Positions 1-13,955 of a DNA stretch of 48,158 nt are shown here, piece by piece. The stretch is taken from contig CAMJYG010000013.1 of the NCBI GenBank assembly GCA_946409935.1, positions 1 to 48,158 on the forward strand, in the 5' to 3' direction. The notes under the pieces were generated by a model, which had not been told where the DNA came from, made no database searches, and was given only the letters and a program-made list of their open reading frames with translations. Each line of letters begins with the position of its first letter. Position 1 is the stretch's first letter. The DNA comes from an uncultured Clostridium sp. GTDB taxonomy: Bacteria > Bacillota > Clostridia > TANB77 > CAG-508. Position numbers and translations under genes: made by a program.

Positions 1-1751
<1,751 letters not shown>

Positions 1752-1757
1752 TCAAAC

Positions 1758-2543
1758 TTAACTTTCTTCTTCTGTCATATTATTAATATAATTTTCCAAT
1801 GTTTTTTTAATACTTTTTTGTTTGTGAACTTTTCTTTGTTGTTTTATGTTTTCCTCTTTAATCTCTTTTAATTTATCAAGAGATTGCTTTGTAATCATTT
1901 GTCTCATTACATTTTCAGAAGCGTAACTGTTTTCTTGAGCTAATCTAATTTCATAAGCTAAATATAATACTATGATATTTATTAAAATTTGGTTAATATC
2001 TCCCTCAACAATAAAGTCTTCTTTATGTTCAATTTTATCCTTCTTTTTATTTTCTATTGGAAGAATTTTTTTCTTTATAAGCTCAATTTGACTTATATTA
2101 TAATAATGATTATAAATAATATTAATTTCGCTATTTATATTTTTATAAATACTGTTATATAAAATTTCTTCTATTTTTTTAGTATTTTCTTTATACTCAT
2201 CTTTCGTAATTGCTAATAAAACATTTTTACCATTTTTCAAAATTTTTTTACCAATTATTATTTTTTCACTCTCTGTATCTTGCTCCATTATTTTATTAAC
2301 ATTAGTATTGAAATTACCACAAAAACCTAGATCATTTGCAATATATATATTTAAAGGCTTGCCTTTTTTATTTGTTTTTAATGTTTTTTTATCTAATACC
2401 AAATTTCTATTATTTAATATAATATCTGCAAAATTATTCAATTCTTTTTCATATTCAAAATACTTTTCTGCTTGCTTTCTAGCAAAATCCACTCTTAGTA
2501 AAGCATGGAAATTCATTACTTTTACAATACTTTCAATTTTCAT
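1758..2543 (-). CDS. atpG: F1-like ATPase gamma subunit (divergent)
   Basis: A 261-residue central-stalk subunit. The middle has IANDLGFCGNFNTNV, matching the SDRGLCGGxN signature of gamma. The C-terminal helix (about residues 205-240, with ASENVMRQMITKQS) matches the conserved SEHxxRMxAM helix that turns inside the alpha-beta ring. The N-terminal helix is recognisable but divergent. The protein is Lys/Asn-rich and slightly shorter than usual gamma subunits (about 285). It lies between alpha and beta, the standard order. Preserved terminal helices suggest a rotating shaft is still made, so the complex probably still acts as a motor or ATPase; this is inferred from conservation. Confidence 0.85.
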   Translation of the reverse strand: MKIESIVKVMNFHALLRVDFARKQAEKYFEYEKELNNFADIILNNRNLVLDKKTLKTNKKGKPLNIYIANDLGFCGNFNTNVNKIMEQDTESEKIIIGKKILKNGKNVLLAITKDEYKENTKKIEEILYNSIYKNINSEINIIYNHYYNISQIELIKKKILPIENKKKDKIEHKEDFIVEGDINQILINIIVLYLAYEIRLAQENSYASENVMRQMITKQSLDKLKEIKEENIKQQRKVHKQKSIKKTLENYINNMTEEES

Positions 2544-2589
2544 AACTACACATCTTTCCTTTTAATAATATCAATCTTTTCTTAGAATT

Positions 2590-3913
2590 TTATGAAAATT
2601 TCTCAAATACATCTATCATCTCTTCTGTAGTTTTAGGACTAAATTTTGGTTGATTCAAATTTCGTTCAATATCTCTTCCTTTATTCATTTTATCTCTTAA
2701 CACTTGACTCATTTCATCAGTATTAGCCAATTCATATACCTCTTTTGTTTCCAAATAGCTAAGTAATTGTCTTCTAATACTTGCACCTAATTTTTTTATT
2801 TTTTCTGTTTGTACTGCACCACCTAAACGCGAAACAGAAATACCATAATCTATTGCAGGTTTATTACCTTTACTAAATTGCTTTTCTGATAATACAATTT
2901 GACCATCTGTTATAGAAATAATATTTGTAGAAATATAATCTGTTATGTCTCCACCTTTTGTCTCTACAATAGGTAATATTGTAATTGAGCCACCATTTTT
3001 ATGTTGACAGCCTTTTTCTAAAAGCCTAGAATGCAAGTAAAATATATCTGCTGGATATGCTTCCCTTCCCGGAGCTTTATTAGAAATTAAACTAATTTCT
3101 CTATATGCATCCGCATGTTTTTTTAAATCATCTATTACAACTAATACATCTTTACCTTCTTTTAAATATTCTTCTGCAATCGATAATCCTACATATGGAA
3201 TAAGGCTAATAACTGGCGGTTTATCATCATTAGTTGCAACTACCATAGTTGTATATGAAAGACAATTTCTTTTAAGAAATTCATTATAAATTTGTTTTAT
3301 CTCTTTTTTGGTTTTACCAACAGCAATATAAATACAAATCATTTTTTCTTCCAACTTACCTTGATTTACTATTGTATCTAAAGCTATTTGTGTCTTTCCT
3401 GTTCTCTTATCTCCTATTATTAATTGTCTTTGTCCTTTTCCAATAGGATATATAAGGTCTATTCCAGATATTCCTGTCAATAATGGTCTATTTACTTGTG
3501 TTCTATCCATTATTGGAATAGTAGGGTTTTCTATTTCTATATAACGAAACTTTTCAAATGTACGTCCGGTTTAATTGATCTACCCCAAATAAATCTGTTA
3601 TTCTACCTAAGGATTCTTCTGGGAAAATTGCTTTAAAGGTTTCATTACTTCTTTTTACCTCATCACCTATTTGTATTGGAGAATTTTGTTTAACAACAGC
3701 AACAATTACAGAGTTTTCCCCTATTTCATTCACATATCCCATACCTTTTTGCCAAATAATTACTTTTTCAAAAAAAGTAACATTTTCTAATCCAGAAACT
3801 TCTATTATATAGTCTTGAACCTTTATTACTTTTCCGGTTTCAAAAACATTCTTTTCTTCTTTTATTTCTTTAATTTTATCATTTACTAATTTATCGATAT
3901 GTGTTTTTGCCAT
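2590..3913 (-). CDS. atpA: F1-like ATPase alpha subunit, read through a +1 shift at CGG
   Basis: The non-catalytic subunit. The first 119 codons give the beta-barrel domain (SGLENVTF, GDEVKR, SLGRITDLFG) and then run into a TGA stop. Skipping the C of codon 116 (CGG at 3566-3568) continues as GRTFEKFRYIEIENP into IMDRTQVNRPLLTGI and the P-loop GDKRTGKT, exactly as in normal alpha subunits. The joined protein is 440 residues. VSRLGGAVQT carries the arginine finger. The C-terminal helical domain is shortened, ending at VFEKFS shortly after QPKFSP, roughly 60-70 residues before normal alphas end. Start: ATG preceded by GGGAGGG. The downstream part also has its own ATG (3510), but starting there would drop the conserved domain junction. 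A sequencing error or a pseudogene is the alternative, but seven other sites show the same pattern. Confidence 0.9.
3565..3568 (-). other. CGGA recoding site in atpA
   Basis: In-frame CGG (codon 116) after AAC. Zero-frame reading ends three codons later at TGA. Reading C as skipped gives GGA (Gly) and restores alpha-subunit homology (LNGRTF). Confidence 0.85.
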
Positions 3914-3931
3914 TTTTGATCACATCCCTCC

Positions 3932-4738
3932 CTATATACTATAATCATACATTTTGTTTCTATACTCAATAATAATACCTTCAGACATATTTTTGTATAA
4001 AATCGTTTTTATTCTCTTATCTAAAAAATCATAGTTTATTCCATCATTTGAAACATATACATAAATAGTTGGATCAGCTTCTCTTATTTTTAAGTCTATT
4101 CTCTCTAAAAATTTAACAATAGAAAAGTTCTTTTTATCGCTAGGATCTAATTTTATAAAATCAGACTTTGAACTATTAATTACTCTTTCAATTACATCAA
4201 ATTGTTCTTCTGCTGTTAATGTTAACATTTCATAAACCGTTTCCTCACTAAACTGTTCCCTTAATTTTTTTAAGTCTGTATATTCCTTATCTTCAGAAGT
4301 CTCTTTATGTTCTTTTAAAAATTCTTCTAATATTTGTTTACTATTTACATTAAATTGCTTTTTTAATTTTTTATAACTACTAAAAAATTCTTCTTGTCTA
4401 TATTTCGGAGTTGGAATATCATAAATAATTTCTTCTTTTTCTTCCTTGTTTTTATTTTCAATTTTTACTAATGTTTTCTTTATTTCATCTTTGTGTTTTT
4501 TATATTCTTCTACTTCTTTTTTTATTTCTGCTTCATCTTGTAAAGTATTTATTTGCTTTTGTAAATTTGCTATTTCTTCTTTTTTTTCATCAATTAAATA
4601 ATCATATTCTTGAAGTTTGTCTAGGAAATATTTTCTAGAATTTTCATTTATTCTTTTAATAACATTTTTTATAACAAAAACTGCAAAAAATAGCATAATC
4701 ATAATAGCAAAAATCGCTGCTAAAACATAATCTTCCAT
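3932..4738 (-). CDS. Fused b-delta stator subunit of the F1-like ATPase
   Basis: 268 residues. An N-terminal membrane helix (about 4-24, VLAAIFAIMIMLFFAVFVI) is followed by a long charged coiled coil (about 30-105), as in subunit b. The remainder is helical. The last about 50 residues (DPTIYVYVSNDG to KMYDYSI) resemble the end of subunit delta, where DPSLIGG...RVGDKVYDGS is usual. So this appears to be a peripheral stalk in which b and delta are one chain, a fusion also known in mycobacteria. It sits between c and alpha, where atpF and atpH normally lie. Start: the ATG at 4738 is about 12 nt after AAAGGA; the upstream ATG at 4750 abuts the ribosome site and is unlikely. The delta assignment rests on a short weak match. 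Confidence 0.75.
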   Translation of the reverse strand: MEDYVLAAIFAIMIMLFFAVFVIKNVIKRINENSRKYFLDKLQEYDYLIDEKKEEIANLQKQINTLQDEAEIKKEVEEYKKHKDEIKKTLVKIENKNKEEKEEIIYDIPTPKYRQEEFFSSYKKLKKQFNVNSKQILEEFLKEHKETSEDKEYTDLKKLREQFSEETVYEMLTLTAEEQFDVIERVINSSKSDFIKLDPSDKKNFSIVKFLERIDLKIREADPTIYVYVSNDGINYDFLDKRIKTILYKNMSEGIIIEYRNKMYDYSI

Positions 4739-4820
4739 TATAAATTTCATTCCTTTCTTAATTTCCGTAAACTTGTTACTGTGCCAATTTCTGATTATTT
4801 ATTGCTGATTAGTAATTTCT

Positions 4821-6645
<1,825 letters not shown>

Positions 6646-6666
6646 TTCAAACTCACTCTCCCTTCA

Positions 6667-9600
6667 TTATAAATAATTATGTTCTAAAGAGTAACTATCA
6701 ACAATCTTTCCATCCTTTAAAAATTGCAATTCAATATAATATCTTCCTTCCTCCTGTAAATTTTCATCCATTGTAAAACTATATATTTCCTCATCAGCGA
6801 TATTATTCTCTACTGGTAAAAAATCTTTAATTCCATTTATTGAATACCCATTTGTATCATACATAGAATATTTAATTTGCTCAATATCTTTAAGCTTGTA
6901 ACTGTCTGTAAAAATTAAATCTATTTTATTTGTTTGAATATTATTGGGCTTTGTAGTAATATTACCAACAAATATTCCACTTTCGTTAATTGGAAATAAT
7001 GTATAACTTTTGATGTTATCTATTAAATTTTGTTCACTATTTTCAAGGTCTATTTTCGTTATAACCTCTATTTTATAACTTTGTGTTCTTTCTATTTGTT
7101 CTAAGCTTATTGTATTATTCAATGTAGTTGTTTCAAATTTTACATTTTGGTATTCTTCTGGAGTTATATCTTCATCTCTCTCATTTAAAATCCTTATAGT
7201 ATATTCATCATTTTTAATAACCTTATTATCATCATATACTGTTATTTTAAATAAAACACTATCTATATCATTTCTTCTTGGCGTAATTCTAATTACTGGT
7301 CTTATTAATTTTGCCAATTCAAATTCTTTTTCTGTTGTTCCTAACTCTATTTCTTTTTTATTTCCTTCATCATCTTGTATTTCTGCTAAGGGTTTTATAA
7401 TCAATTTATAGCTTTTTCCAAATTCCCAAACACTTCCTGGATTACAATTAATTTGTCTTAACATGTCTTTTTTAAATAAAGTTTCTTCTATATTATCAAT
7501 TATGGTTTCATATTCACTAGAATCTTCATTCCATTTTTGTATTGTATATATAATTTTTTGATACCCGAAAATTCTGTCTAATTTGTACCTAATATCAATT
7601 GATTTCCTATTATATTTTACTGGATTATATGTAACTGTAATATCACTAATTCCTACTGTTGCTAATGTAGAAAAATAATAATTCTTTCCTACAACTTGAT
7701 AATCTATATCGTATAGATATTCTTCTTCTATTTCTCCTGAATCTGTTATTATTTGTGCCTTAAATTTCAAATAATAATATGCCTTAGGCTCTAATTCATA
7801 TATAGCAACATAATCATTAAATTCACTTATTTTTTTTGGTACTGATTTAATAAATCTTTCATTATTCCCATTTTCATCTGTTTGATATAATTCTACATAT
7901 ATCTTGTTATCTTTTACTCTAGTACTTTCGACTACTGTAATATTTGCTTTAAATTTCACCTCATCTAATTCTGACACAATATTTAATTTTCCATTTACAT
8001 CTTGCATGCTAATTTCAGGTATAATTACACTAAAAGATATAATATTATTTCCATTATCATTTAATTTTGTTTTAGCTACTTGTTTTTGATTGATTAAATC
8101 ATATTCATAAGCAAATCCACCATCTAATTTTATTAAATAAATTTCATAATTTTTACTACTATCTATTATATTTGTTAGTCTTAAAATATTATCCGTATGA
8201 TCAGATATATACATATTCTTTGAAGCTGAAGGTGTATAAATAAAATTAGCACTGCTATTTAACGCACAATAATATTTATCTTCACCTGATTTGAAGGTCT
8301 TTTGAAATAAACTATATTGGCTTTCTATATCAAATCCAATTAAACCTGTATCATAATAAGCATAAACATTCACAGTTATTTCCTGATCTTTAAGTTCTTT
8401 TATTTCACTTAAATTAATAACTATAATATTATTTTCTGGATATAAAAATTCTTTTGTTATAATATTATTCGTTCCGATAAATTCAACATCAACTGCTGCT
8501 ATCCTATCTTTTTTTACATCCGCGTTTAATAATGTAATAACTACCCTATTTGAACTTATTTCTACATCATATTTTAAATCATTTAATGTAACTATTCCTT
8601 CAAAATAATATTCACTAATTTTTCTTATAGTAGCTAATTCATTCTTATTAAGAACTTGCTCTGTACTAATTGAGATATTTCCTGCTGATAAATTTTCAAA
8701 TGTAACTTCTTGATATACATCATTTTGTAACATTGGAATTATAGTTTTAGTGTCTTTAATTGTTGTTCCAACACTTGCCATTAAAGTATTATTTTTTAAA
8801 CTTTTATCAATGTCTGATATTTTATATTTATATGTAATTGTTCTATTTGTAGAAGTTGATGGATACATTTTTATTTTTGCTTCTTGTTTAATTGGAAATA
8901 CCTCTCTTGACCTTAACACGACATTTTCATCTTCATAAGGATATGGCGTCTCTGCTATTCCATCACCATTTAAGTCTAATTGTAATTCAAATGTGAAATA
9001 GTAGCTATTTCCTCTTCTAATCATATCTGTATCTTTTAAATTTGAATCTGTTCCATCTCCAACTTCAAACTCCATTACTGGAATAACTCCCTCTGCTCCA
9101 ATTTGCATCTCTTTAGTTTGTATTAATTCTTTTGAAATAGCATTGTATACTTTATAAACTATTTTTCTTGCATATAAATCTACATTATTATATTTAGCTC
9201 TTGCAGTATATCCTACAATAGTACTTGAATCTAAATCTGTCCTTCTATCTTTGTCTCTATTTCTAATTTCAGTAACATCCACTGCATTATTAGGATCAAT
9301 TGGAAGGTCTGGTCTATATCCTTTTGTTTCTACTGTAACACTATTATTTTGAATTGGAATATTATTTTGATAACTTGTATAATCATAAGCATTTGTTATT
9401 GTTATTGTATAATATTTATCTCTAAAGTCTTTGTTATCTGCTTCAAAAAAGCTTGGTGTAATAGTTACACTTTTATCATAATATTCTTGTTTTAAAATAC
9501 TATTATATGGTTCCAAGTCTGTATCTACTAACTTTAATGTTCTAATTGGAGTTCCAACTGCTGTTTGGCCAGCATAAATATTAAATGTCATCCCACTTAA

Positions 9601-12042
9601 AGTATCAGCTTCTAATGTTCCTACAGTATTAACAGCATTTTGTAAACTAAAGTTTACTGTAAATGTATTTTTTACATCTTGTTTATCTTCTTCAAATACT
9701 GCTTTTAAATCTTGAGGAATTTTTGTTTTTACAACAGCTCCTCCAACAAAACATTTTTCAATTGGATCATTACCATCTTGTAAATCTACTTTAGTATATA
9801 CTGAAAATTTATATGTTTCATTTGCTCTTAGACCATTAATAGAAACTGGTATTCTTAAACTTCCAGAAGAAGTAAAACTATCACTTGTTCCTACAGAATC
9901 TGTATAAATTACAGTAATTGTATTATCACCGCTTAAATCAATTGTTTTGTTAGAATCATCAATTACAAGTGTCCCTTCTATTCTTTCGTAAGTTACTGTA
10001 GTTTCTTCAAATCTTACTGTTGGGAATTCGACACCATCCATTATCATAATATCGCTGTATTCACTTTCAAATTCTATAATTTTTTCATTATCGTAAAAGT
10101 CTGCTAATAATTTAAAAGTATAAGGTACTCCTCTTGTAATATTATTTATATCTAATGGTACAGTTACCTGTTCGTTCTTATTAGAGTTTATTGTTAATAC
10201 AGGCTCTATGTTTTCTCCTTCTATTCTAGTATCATATATTTCATATCTGCAGTTTTGTATTCCTCTATCTATATCTATCATGTTTTTTACTGATATTAAA
10301 AATAAACCATTTCTTTTATCAATTTCAAATTCTGTACCACTTATTTCAGGTTTTTCCTTTAAAGTTTTATATTGGCTTTTCATTTCAAAACCATTTGTTA
10401 TTACTTGTCCATCATATAAAACATTTGTTATTTCAACAATATAATCTGTATTAGAATTTAGCCCATAAAATTCTATATTTTGTATTTGTTCAATTTCAAA
10501 CTTCTTAGTTTCTATAACTTCTCCCTGTGTATTCATTAACACAATATCGGCACTCTTAACTTTTGTGTCTTCATCAACATTACATTTTAATGCAAGTTCA
10601 CTATTAGTAATATAATCTTTTTCAAGCTCAATTCCAGCAGTTCTTGTTCTAAACACTTTATAAACGAAATTTTTAGTATATACAACTTCTTCAACTTTAT
10701 AACTAGCCTGAATAACCATAGTATATTCTACATCTGGTGAAAGTGAAGATACACTAACATCTAATGTAACAGCTCCAGAACTTTCTTCATTTTGGTACAC
10801 AATTTTTCCTGTATCATTTCTTAATATTTTGATTATTGGATCATCAACTAATGAAGCTTCTTCATCAACTATTGCAACTTTTGCTGACATGCTTATAGAA
10901 TCAACTTCAAACTCTTCAACCTTAAATGTTGGTGCAACAAAATTTACTTTTTCTTCTAATATAGTTTCCTCTCCATCATCTGATTGTTCTATTTGCCCTA
11001 TTTCTTCTGAAATATTTTCATTTATTGAAATAACTCCACTAGAATTTTGAGAATTATTTTCAGAAATATTTACATCTTGCTGATTTATATTTTGGTTATT
11101 ATTTTGTGATTGAATATCTGAATTAGGTATATTGGTGCTTCCAGTATTTAATCCGCTATTATTTATATTATTAAAATTATTTTGAGTTTGATTTTGCATT
11201 GCGGTATTTTCTTGTACTATATTATTTTCTATGGTGTTTTCTACACTCTTATCTTCTTCTATTTCATCTTCTTCTGGTTCTTTATATTTTTCATCTTCTA
11301 TATCAATAATTTCAACATTTGCATCTGAATCAATAATCATATTTTCTAAACTCATTTTGTTTTCATTATTTTTACTAACAATTTTATTTGATAAATTGAT
11401 TTTAATTCCGTCTGGTAATGTAATATTTAAGCTAGATGAAACCGTTTGATATGTTAATTCTTGATTATATAATTTAACAACTTCATTATCAGAATATTCT
11501 AATTCAATATATCCAGATATTTCCTTGGTTTCACCATTTTGGAAATTTATGGTCATTGGTGAACCACTTATTAAATACTTATTATCTGAAATCTTCCAGA
11601 TGAAATTTTTAAATTCTAGCTCTTGGCTTAAATTCTTTATTGTATAAGTATTTCCATTTTTCTTTAAAACTTTATTAGCAGCAACTGTATAATATGGAAT
11701 TGGCTCTTCATCTAGCTTTTCTAGATTCAAAATTACACCTTTAGTTAAACTTCCAATAGAACCATTTGTATAATGCAAAAAATTGTTTTCTTCAATTGAA
11801 ATATTTTCTCCACTGGTATCCCTGAATACTACTTTTTGGTTATATTGTTTTTTATAACTTTCATTAGCATTAAAATAATATCTTTCAACATCTTGTACTT
11901 GTGCTCCAGTTTTGCTTTGTAAAATATATCCAGCTTCACTAAACACCTTTGTATTCTTTCTCTCTTTTTTCATAATATTAAAACCTAATGCAAACACAAT
12001 AATAAGTGCCAATAAAACAATAACCATAATATATTTTTTCAT
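6667..12042 (-). CDS. Giant single-pass surface protein of the ATPase cluster (1791 aa)
   Basis: First visible gene of the ATPase cluster. Residues about 4-22 are the membrane anchor, with no signal-peptidase-like site obvious. Residues 23-250 form a beta-rich domain, 250-275 are acidic, and 275-350 are rich in Asn and Gln. The remaining about 1440 residues look like consecutive Ig- or fibronectin-III-like beta-sandwiches, with repeated turns such as LSPDVEYTMVIQASY, LRANETYKFSVYT and LEPKAYYYLKFKA. There is no C-terminal anchor or LPXTG motif. The stop lies 21 nt before the start of the 518-residue gene. By topology nearly the whole protein is outside the cell. The function is unknown; an adhesin or an appendage moved or assembled by the ATPase is a guess from context. 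Confidence 0.75.
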   Translation of the reverse strand: MKKYIMVIVLLALIIVFALGFNIMKKERKNTKVFSEAGYILQSKTGAQVQDVERYYFNANESYKKQYNQKVVFRDTSGENISIEENNFLHYTNGSIGSLTKGVILNLEKLDEEPIPYYTVAANKVLKKNGNTYTIKNLSQELEFKNFIWKISDNKYLISGSPMTINFQNGETKEISGYIELEYSDNEVVKLYNQELTYQTVSSSLNITLPDGIKINLSNKIVSKNNENKMSLENMIIDSDANVEIIDIEDEKYKEPEEDEIEEDKSVENTIENNIVQENTAMQNQTQNNFNNINNSGLNTGSTNIPNSDIQSQNNNQNINQQDVNISENNSQNSSGVISINENISEEIGQIEQSDDGEETILEEKVNFVAPTFKVEEFEVDSISMSAKVAIVDEEASLVDDPIIKILRNDTGKIVYQNEESSGAVTLDVSVSSLSPDVEYTMVIQASYKVEEVVYTKNFVYKVFRTRTAGIELEKDYITNSELALKCNVDEDTKVKSADIVLMNTQGEVIETKKFEIEQIQNIEFYGLNSNTDYIVEITNVLYDGQVITNGFEMKSQYKTLKEKPEISGTEFEIDKRNGLFLISVKNMIDIDRGIQNCRYEIYDTRIEGENIEPVLTINSNKNEQVTVPLDINNITRGVPYTFKLLADFYDNEKIIEFESEYSDIMIMDGVEFPTVRFEETTVTYERIEGTLVIDDSNKTIDLSGDNTITVIYTDSVGTSDSFTSSGSLRIPVSINGLRANETYKFSVYTKVDLQDGNDPIEKCFVGGAVVKTKIPQDLKAVFEEDKQDVKNTFTVNFSLQNAVNTVGTLEADTLSGMTFNIYAGQTAVGTPIRTLKLVDTDLEPYNSILKQEYYDKSVTITPSFFEADNKDFRDKYYTITITNAYDYTSYQNNIPIQNNSVTVETKGYRPDLPIDPNNAVDVTEIRNRDKDRRTDLDSSTIVGYTARAKYNNVDLYARKIVYKVYNAISKELIQTKEMQIGAEGVIPVMEFEVGDGTDSNLKDTDMIRRGNSYYFTFELQLDLNGDGIAETPYPYEDENVVLRSREVFPIKQEAKIKMYPSTSTNRTITYKYKISDIDKSLKNNTLMASVGTTIKDTKTIIPMLQNDVYQEVTFENLSAGNISISTEQVLNKNELATIRKISEYYFEGIVTLNDLKYDVEISSNRVVITLLNADVKKDRIAAVDVEFIGTNNIITKEFLYPENNIIVINLSEIKELKDQEITVNVYAYYDTGLIGFDIESQYSLFQKTFKSGEDKYYCALNSSANFIYTPSASKNMYISDHTDNILRLTNIIDSSKNYEIYLIKLDGGFAYEYDLINQKQVAKTKLNDNGNNIISFSVIIPEISMQDVNGKLNIVSELDEVKFKANITVVESTRVKDNKIYVELYQTDENGNNERFIKSVPKKISEFNDYVAIYELEPKAYYYLKFKAQIITDSGEIEEEYLYDIDYQVVGKNYYFSTLATVGISDITVTYNPVKYNRKSIDIRYKLDRIFGYQKIIYTIQKWNEDSSEYETIIDNIEETLFKKDMLRQINCNPGSVWEFGKSYKLIIKPLAEIQDDEGNKKEIELGTTEKEFELAKLIRPVIRITPRRNDIDSVLFKITVYDDNKVIKNDEYTIRILNERDEDITPEEYQNVKFETTTLNNTISLEQIERTQSYKIEVITKIDLENSEQNLIDNIKSYTLFPINESGIFVGNITTKPNNIQTNKIDLIFTDSYKLKDIEQIKYSMYDTNGYSINGIKDFLPVENNIADEEIYSFTMDENLQEEGRYYIELQFLKDGKIVDSYSLEHNYL

Positions 12043-12473
12043 CTGCCATCTTTCTCCTTCTTTATATTATTTGTCTATATTATTATATCACCTGGGTTTT
12101 TTTATTTCTATTAACATTTATCTCATATTTAATACTTTGGCTTTTTTTATGGCTTATTGCTTTACGGATATTATTTTTCTATGTTTTTTTACAATTATTT
12201 TTCTTTTATATTATCTTTTTATTACAAATAAATGTAGTTTTTATTTTTCATTCTTTTCTTTCATTATGTAATCCTATTTTATATAAAACCCAAAATTAGT
12301 ATAATTAAAGTATCCCTAAGTACTATAAACTTCCATACAAAAAAAGACTAAAATCATTTTTAAAATAATCTCAGTCTTTTTTATAAATATTATATTTTTG
12401 GATTACATTCCTTTACTGTACTTTCAAAATCTCGCATAAAATTTGAAAGAGAATTGGATAATTATTTTTCAAA
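12043..12473. other. Gene-free gap before the ATPase cluster
   Basis: About 430 bp of AT-rich sequence between prfA and the 1791-residue protein gene. It contains the prfA terminator hairpin (12341-12382) and a second small palindrome (CTTTCAAA at 12421, TTTGAAAG ending at 12449) just after the prfA stop. The promoter of the ATPase cluster must lie at about 12045-12330, but I see no clean -35/-10 pair. Confidence 0.6.
12338..12384. terminator. Bidirectional terminator after prfA
   Basis: Stem AAAAAGACT (12341-12349) pairs with AGTCTTTTTT (12373-12382), with A/T runs on both sides. On the minus strand it ends the prfA transcript before the ATPase cluster. Confidence 0.7.
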
Positions 12474-13532
12474 TTATTCTTCTCCTTTTAATCTTTCGGC
12501 ACGGTCTGCTGCAATTAAATTATCCACCATTTCGTCAATATCACCATTCAAGAAATTCTCCATTTGATATATACTCATTCCTATTCTATGGTCTGTTATT
12601 CTTCCTTGAGGATAATTATATGTTCTTATTTTTTCACTTCTATCTCCTGAACCTACTTGAGTCTTTCTGCTATTTGCTATTTCACTATCTTGTTTTTCTT
12701 TTTCTATTTCATATAGTTTAGTTCTTAGCATTTTCATAGCATTATCTTTATTTTGAAATTGAGATCTTTCTGTTTGACATTCTACTACAATTCCAGTTGG
12801 TTCATGTATTAATCTTACGGCTGATGAAGTTTTATTAATATGTTGTCCTCCAGCTCCAGAAGCCCTAAATACTTCCATTTTTATATCAGATGGATTTATA
12901 TCAATTTCAACATCTTCTACAACTGGTAAAACCGCAACTGTTGCAGTAGAAGTATGAATTCTTCCACTACTTTCTGTATCTGGCACTCTTTGAACTCTAT
13001 GTACTCCACTCTCAAATTTTAATCTACTATATACTCCTTTTCCAGTTATCATAAAAGATATTTCTTTATACCCACCTAATCCTGTTTCATTTTCATTAAG
13101 AACCTCTAATTTCCAATGTTTCTTTTCTGCATACATAGTATACATTCTAAATAATGTTCCTGCAAATAATGCAGCTTCTTCTCCTCCAGCTCCAGCTCTA
13201 ATTTCACACATAATATTTTTTTCATCATCTGGATCTTTTGGTATTAACAAAATTTTTAAATCTTCCTCTATTTTAGGTAGTTGTTCTTTTGATTCATAAT
13301 ACTCTATTTCAGCTAATTCTTTCATTTCTGGATCTTGCATTAATTCTTCAGCTTCTTGCATTGCTTGTTTTACTTTCTTATATTCTCTAAACTTTTGTAC
13401 TATATCTTCTATACTTGCATGTTCTTTCATTAATTTTTGCCATTCTGCTTGGTTTGATATTACCTCTGGATCTGCTATTAACTTTGTAAGCTCATCATAT
13501 CTTTCTTCAACTGCCTCTAATTTTTCAAACAT
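12474..13532 (-). CDS. prfA: Peptide chain release factor 1
   Basis: 352 residues, the normal length. It carries [10 protein letters not shown], the GGQ loop that enters the peptidyl transferase centre, and [10 protein letters not shown], the Pro-x-Thr stop-codon reading motif of RF1 (UAA/UAG). It has the full N-terminal helical domain. The start is ATG with AGGAAAGGAATG upstream. It is monocistronic: a terminator follows, and a palindromic repeat element lies upstream. Stops in this window are mostly TAA, which RF1 reads; TGA is also used (for example by the pyrophosphorylase gene at 39777). Confidence 0.97.
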   Translation of the reverse strand: MFEKLEAVEERYDELTKLIADPEVISNQAEWQKLMKEHASIEDIVQKFREYKKVKQAMQEAEELMQDPEMKELAEIEYYESKEQLPKIEEDLKILLIPKDPDDEKNIMCEIRAGAGGEEAALFAGTLFRMYTMYAEKKHWKLEVLNENETGLGGYKEISFMITGKGVYSRLKFESGVHRVQRVPDTESSGRIHTSTATVAVLPVVEDVEIDINPSDIKMEVFRASGAGGQHINKTSSAVRLIHEPTGIVVECQTERSQFQNKDNAMKMLRTKLYEIEKEKQDSEIANSRKTQVGSGDRSEKIRTYNYPQGRITDHRIGMSIYQMENFLNGDIDEMVDNLIAADRAERLKGEE

Positions 13533-13642
13533 AAAAAATACATTCCTTTCCTACTTTTTTATTACTTTAAAGATTATACTATATTTTTTCAGTAAAAACA
13601 ATATAAAATAAAATAAATAGTTACGTTTCCGGTTACTAGTCT

Positions 13643-13900
13643 TTACAATTCACGGCTGAATATGATTATAAACCATAAAGGCTTCAAGTTAATATATAAT
13701 GTTTTTTGAAAAAAGCGGATTGAAAGTGAGCAAGTTAGAAATTCTAATAAATTTTATGGAAAGAGTTCATTTTCGAAGAAAATGGAAGGGTGCCATAAAA
13801 TTTATGTGAATTTCTTACGAAGTTCAGCTTGAACGAGCATTTTTGAAAAAAATAGTATATATTAACTTGAAGCAATTCAAATTCGACTGTGAATTGTAAC
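13643..13900. repeat. 258-bp full-length palindromic element (repeat family A, intact copy)
   Basis: The ends are inverted: TTACAATTCACGGC (13643) and ACTGTGAATTGTAA (ending 13899). The arms stay complementary almost to the centre: GGCTTCAAGTTAATATATA pairs with TATATATTAACTTGAAGC, and AAATTCTAATAAATTTTATGG with CCATAAAATTTATGTGAATTT. The tip is the palindrome CATTTTCGAAGAAAATG (13768-13784). It has no open frame. Shorter or decayed relatives with the GTTACAATTCACGGC end occur near 22496, 26960, 37101, 38809, 44320 and 48078. This looks like a MITE or other non-autonomous palindromic element. Confidence 0.75.
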
Positions 13901-13955
13901 TTAACACTAAAAAAATATTGGTGATTAACTAATACACCAATATCTTATACTAAAA

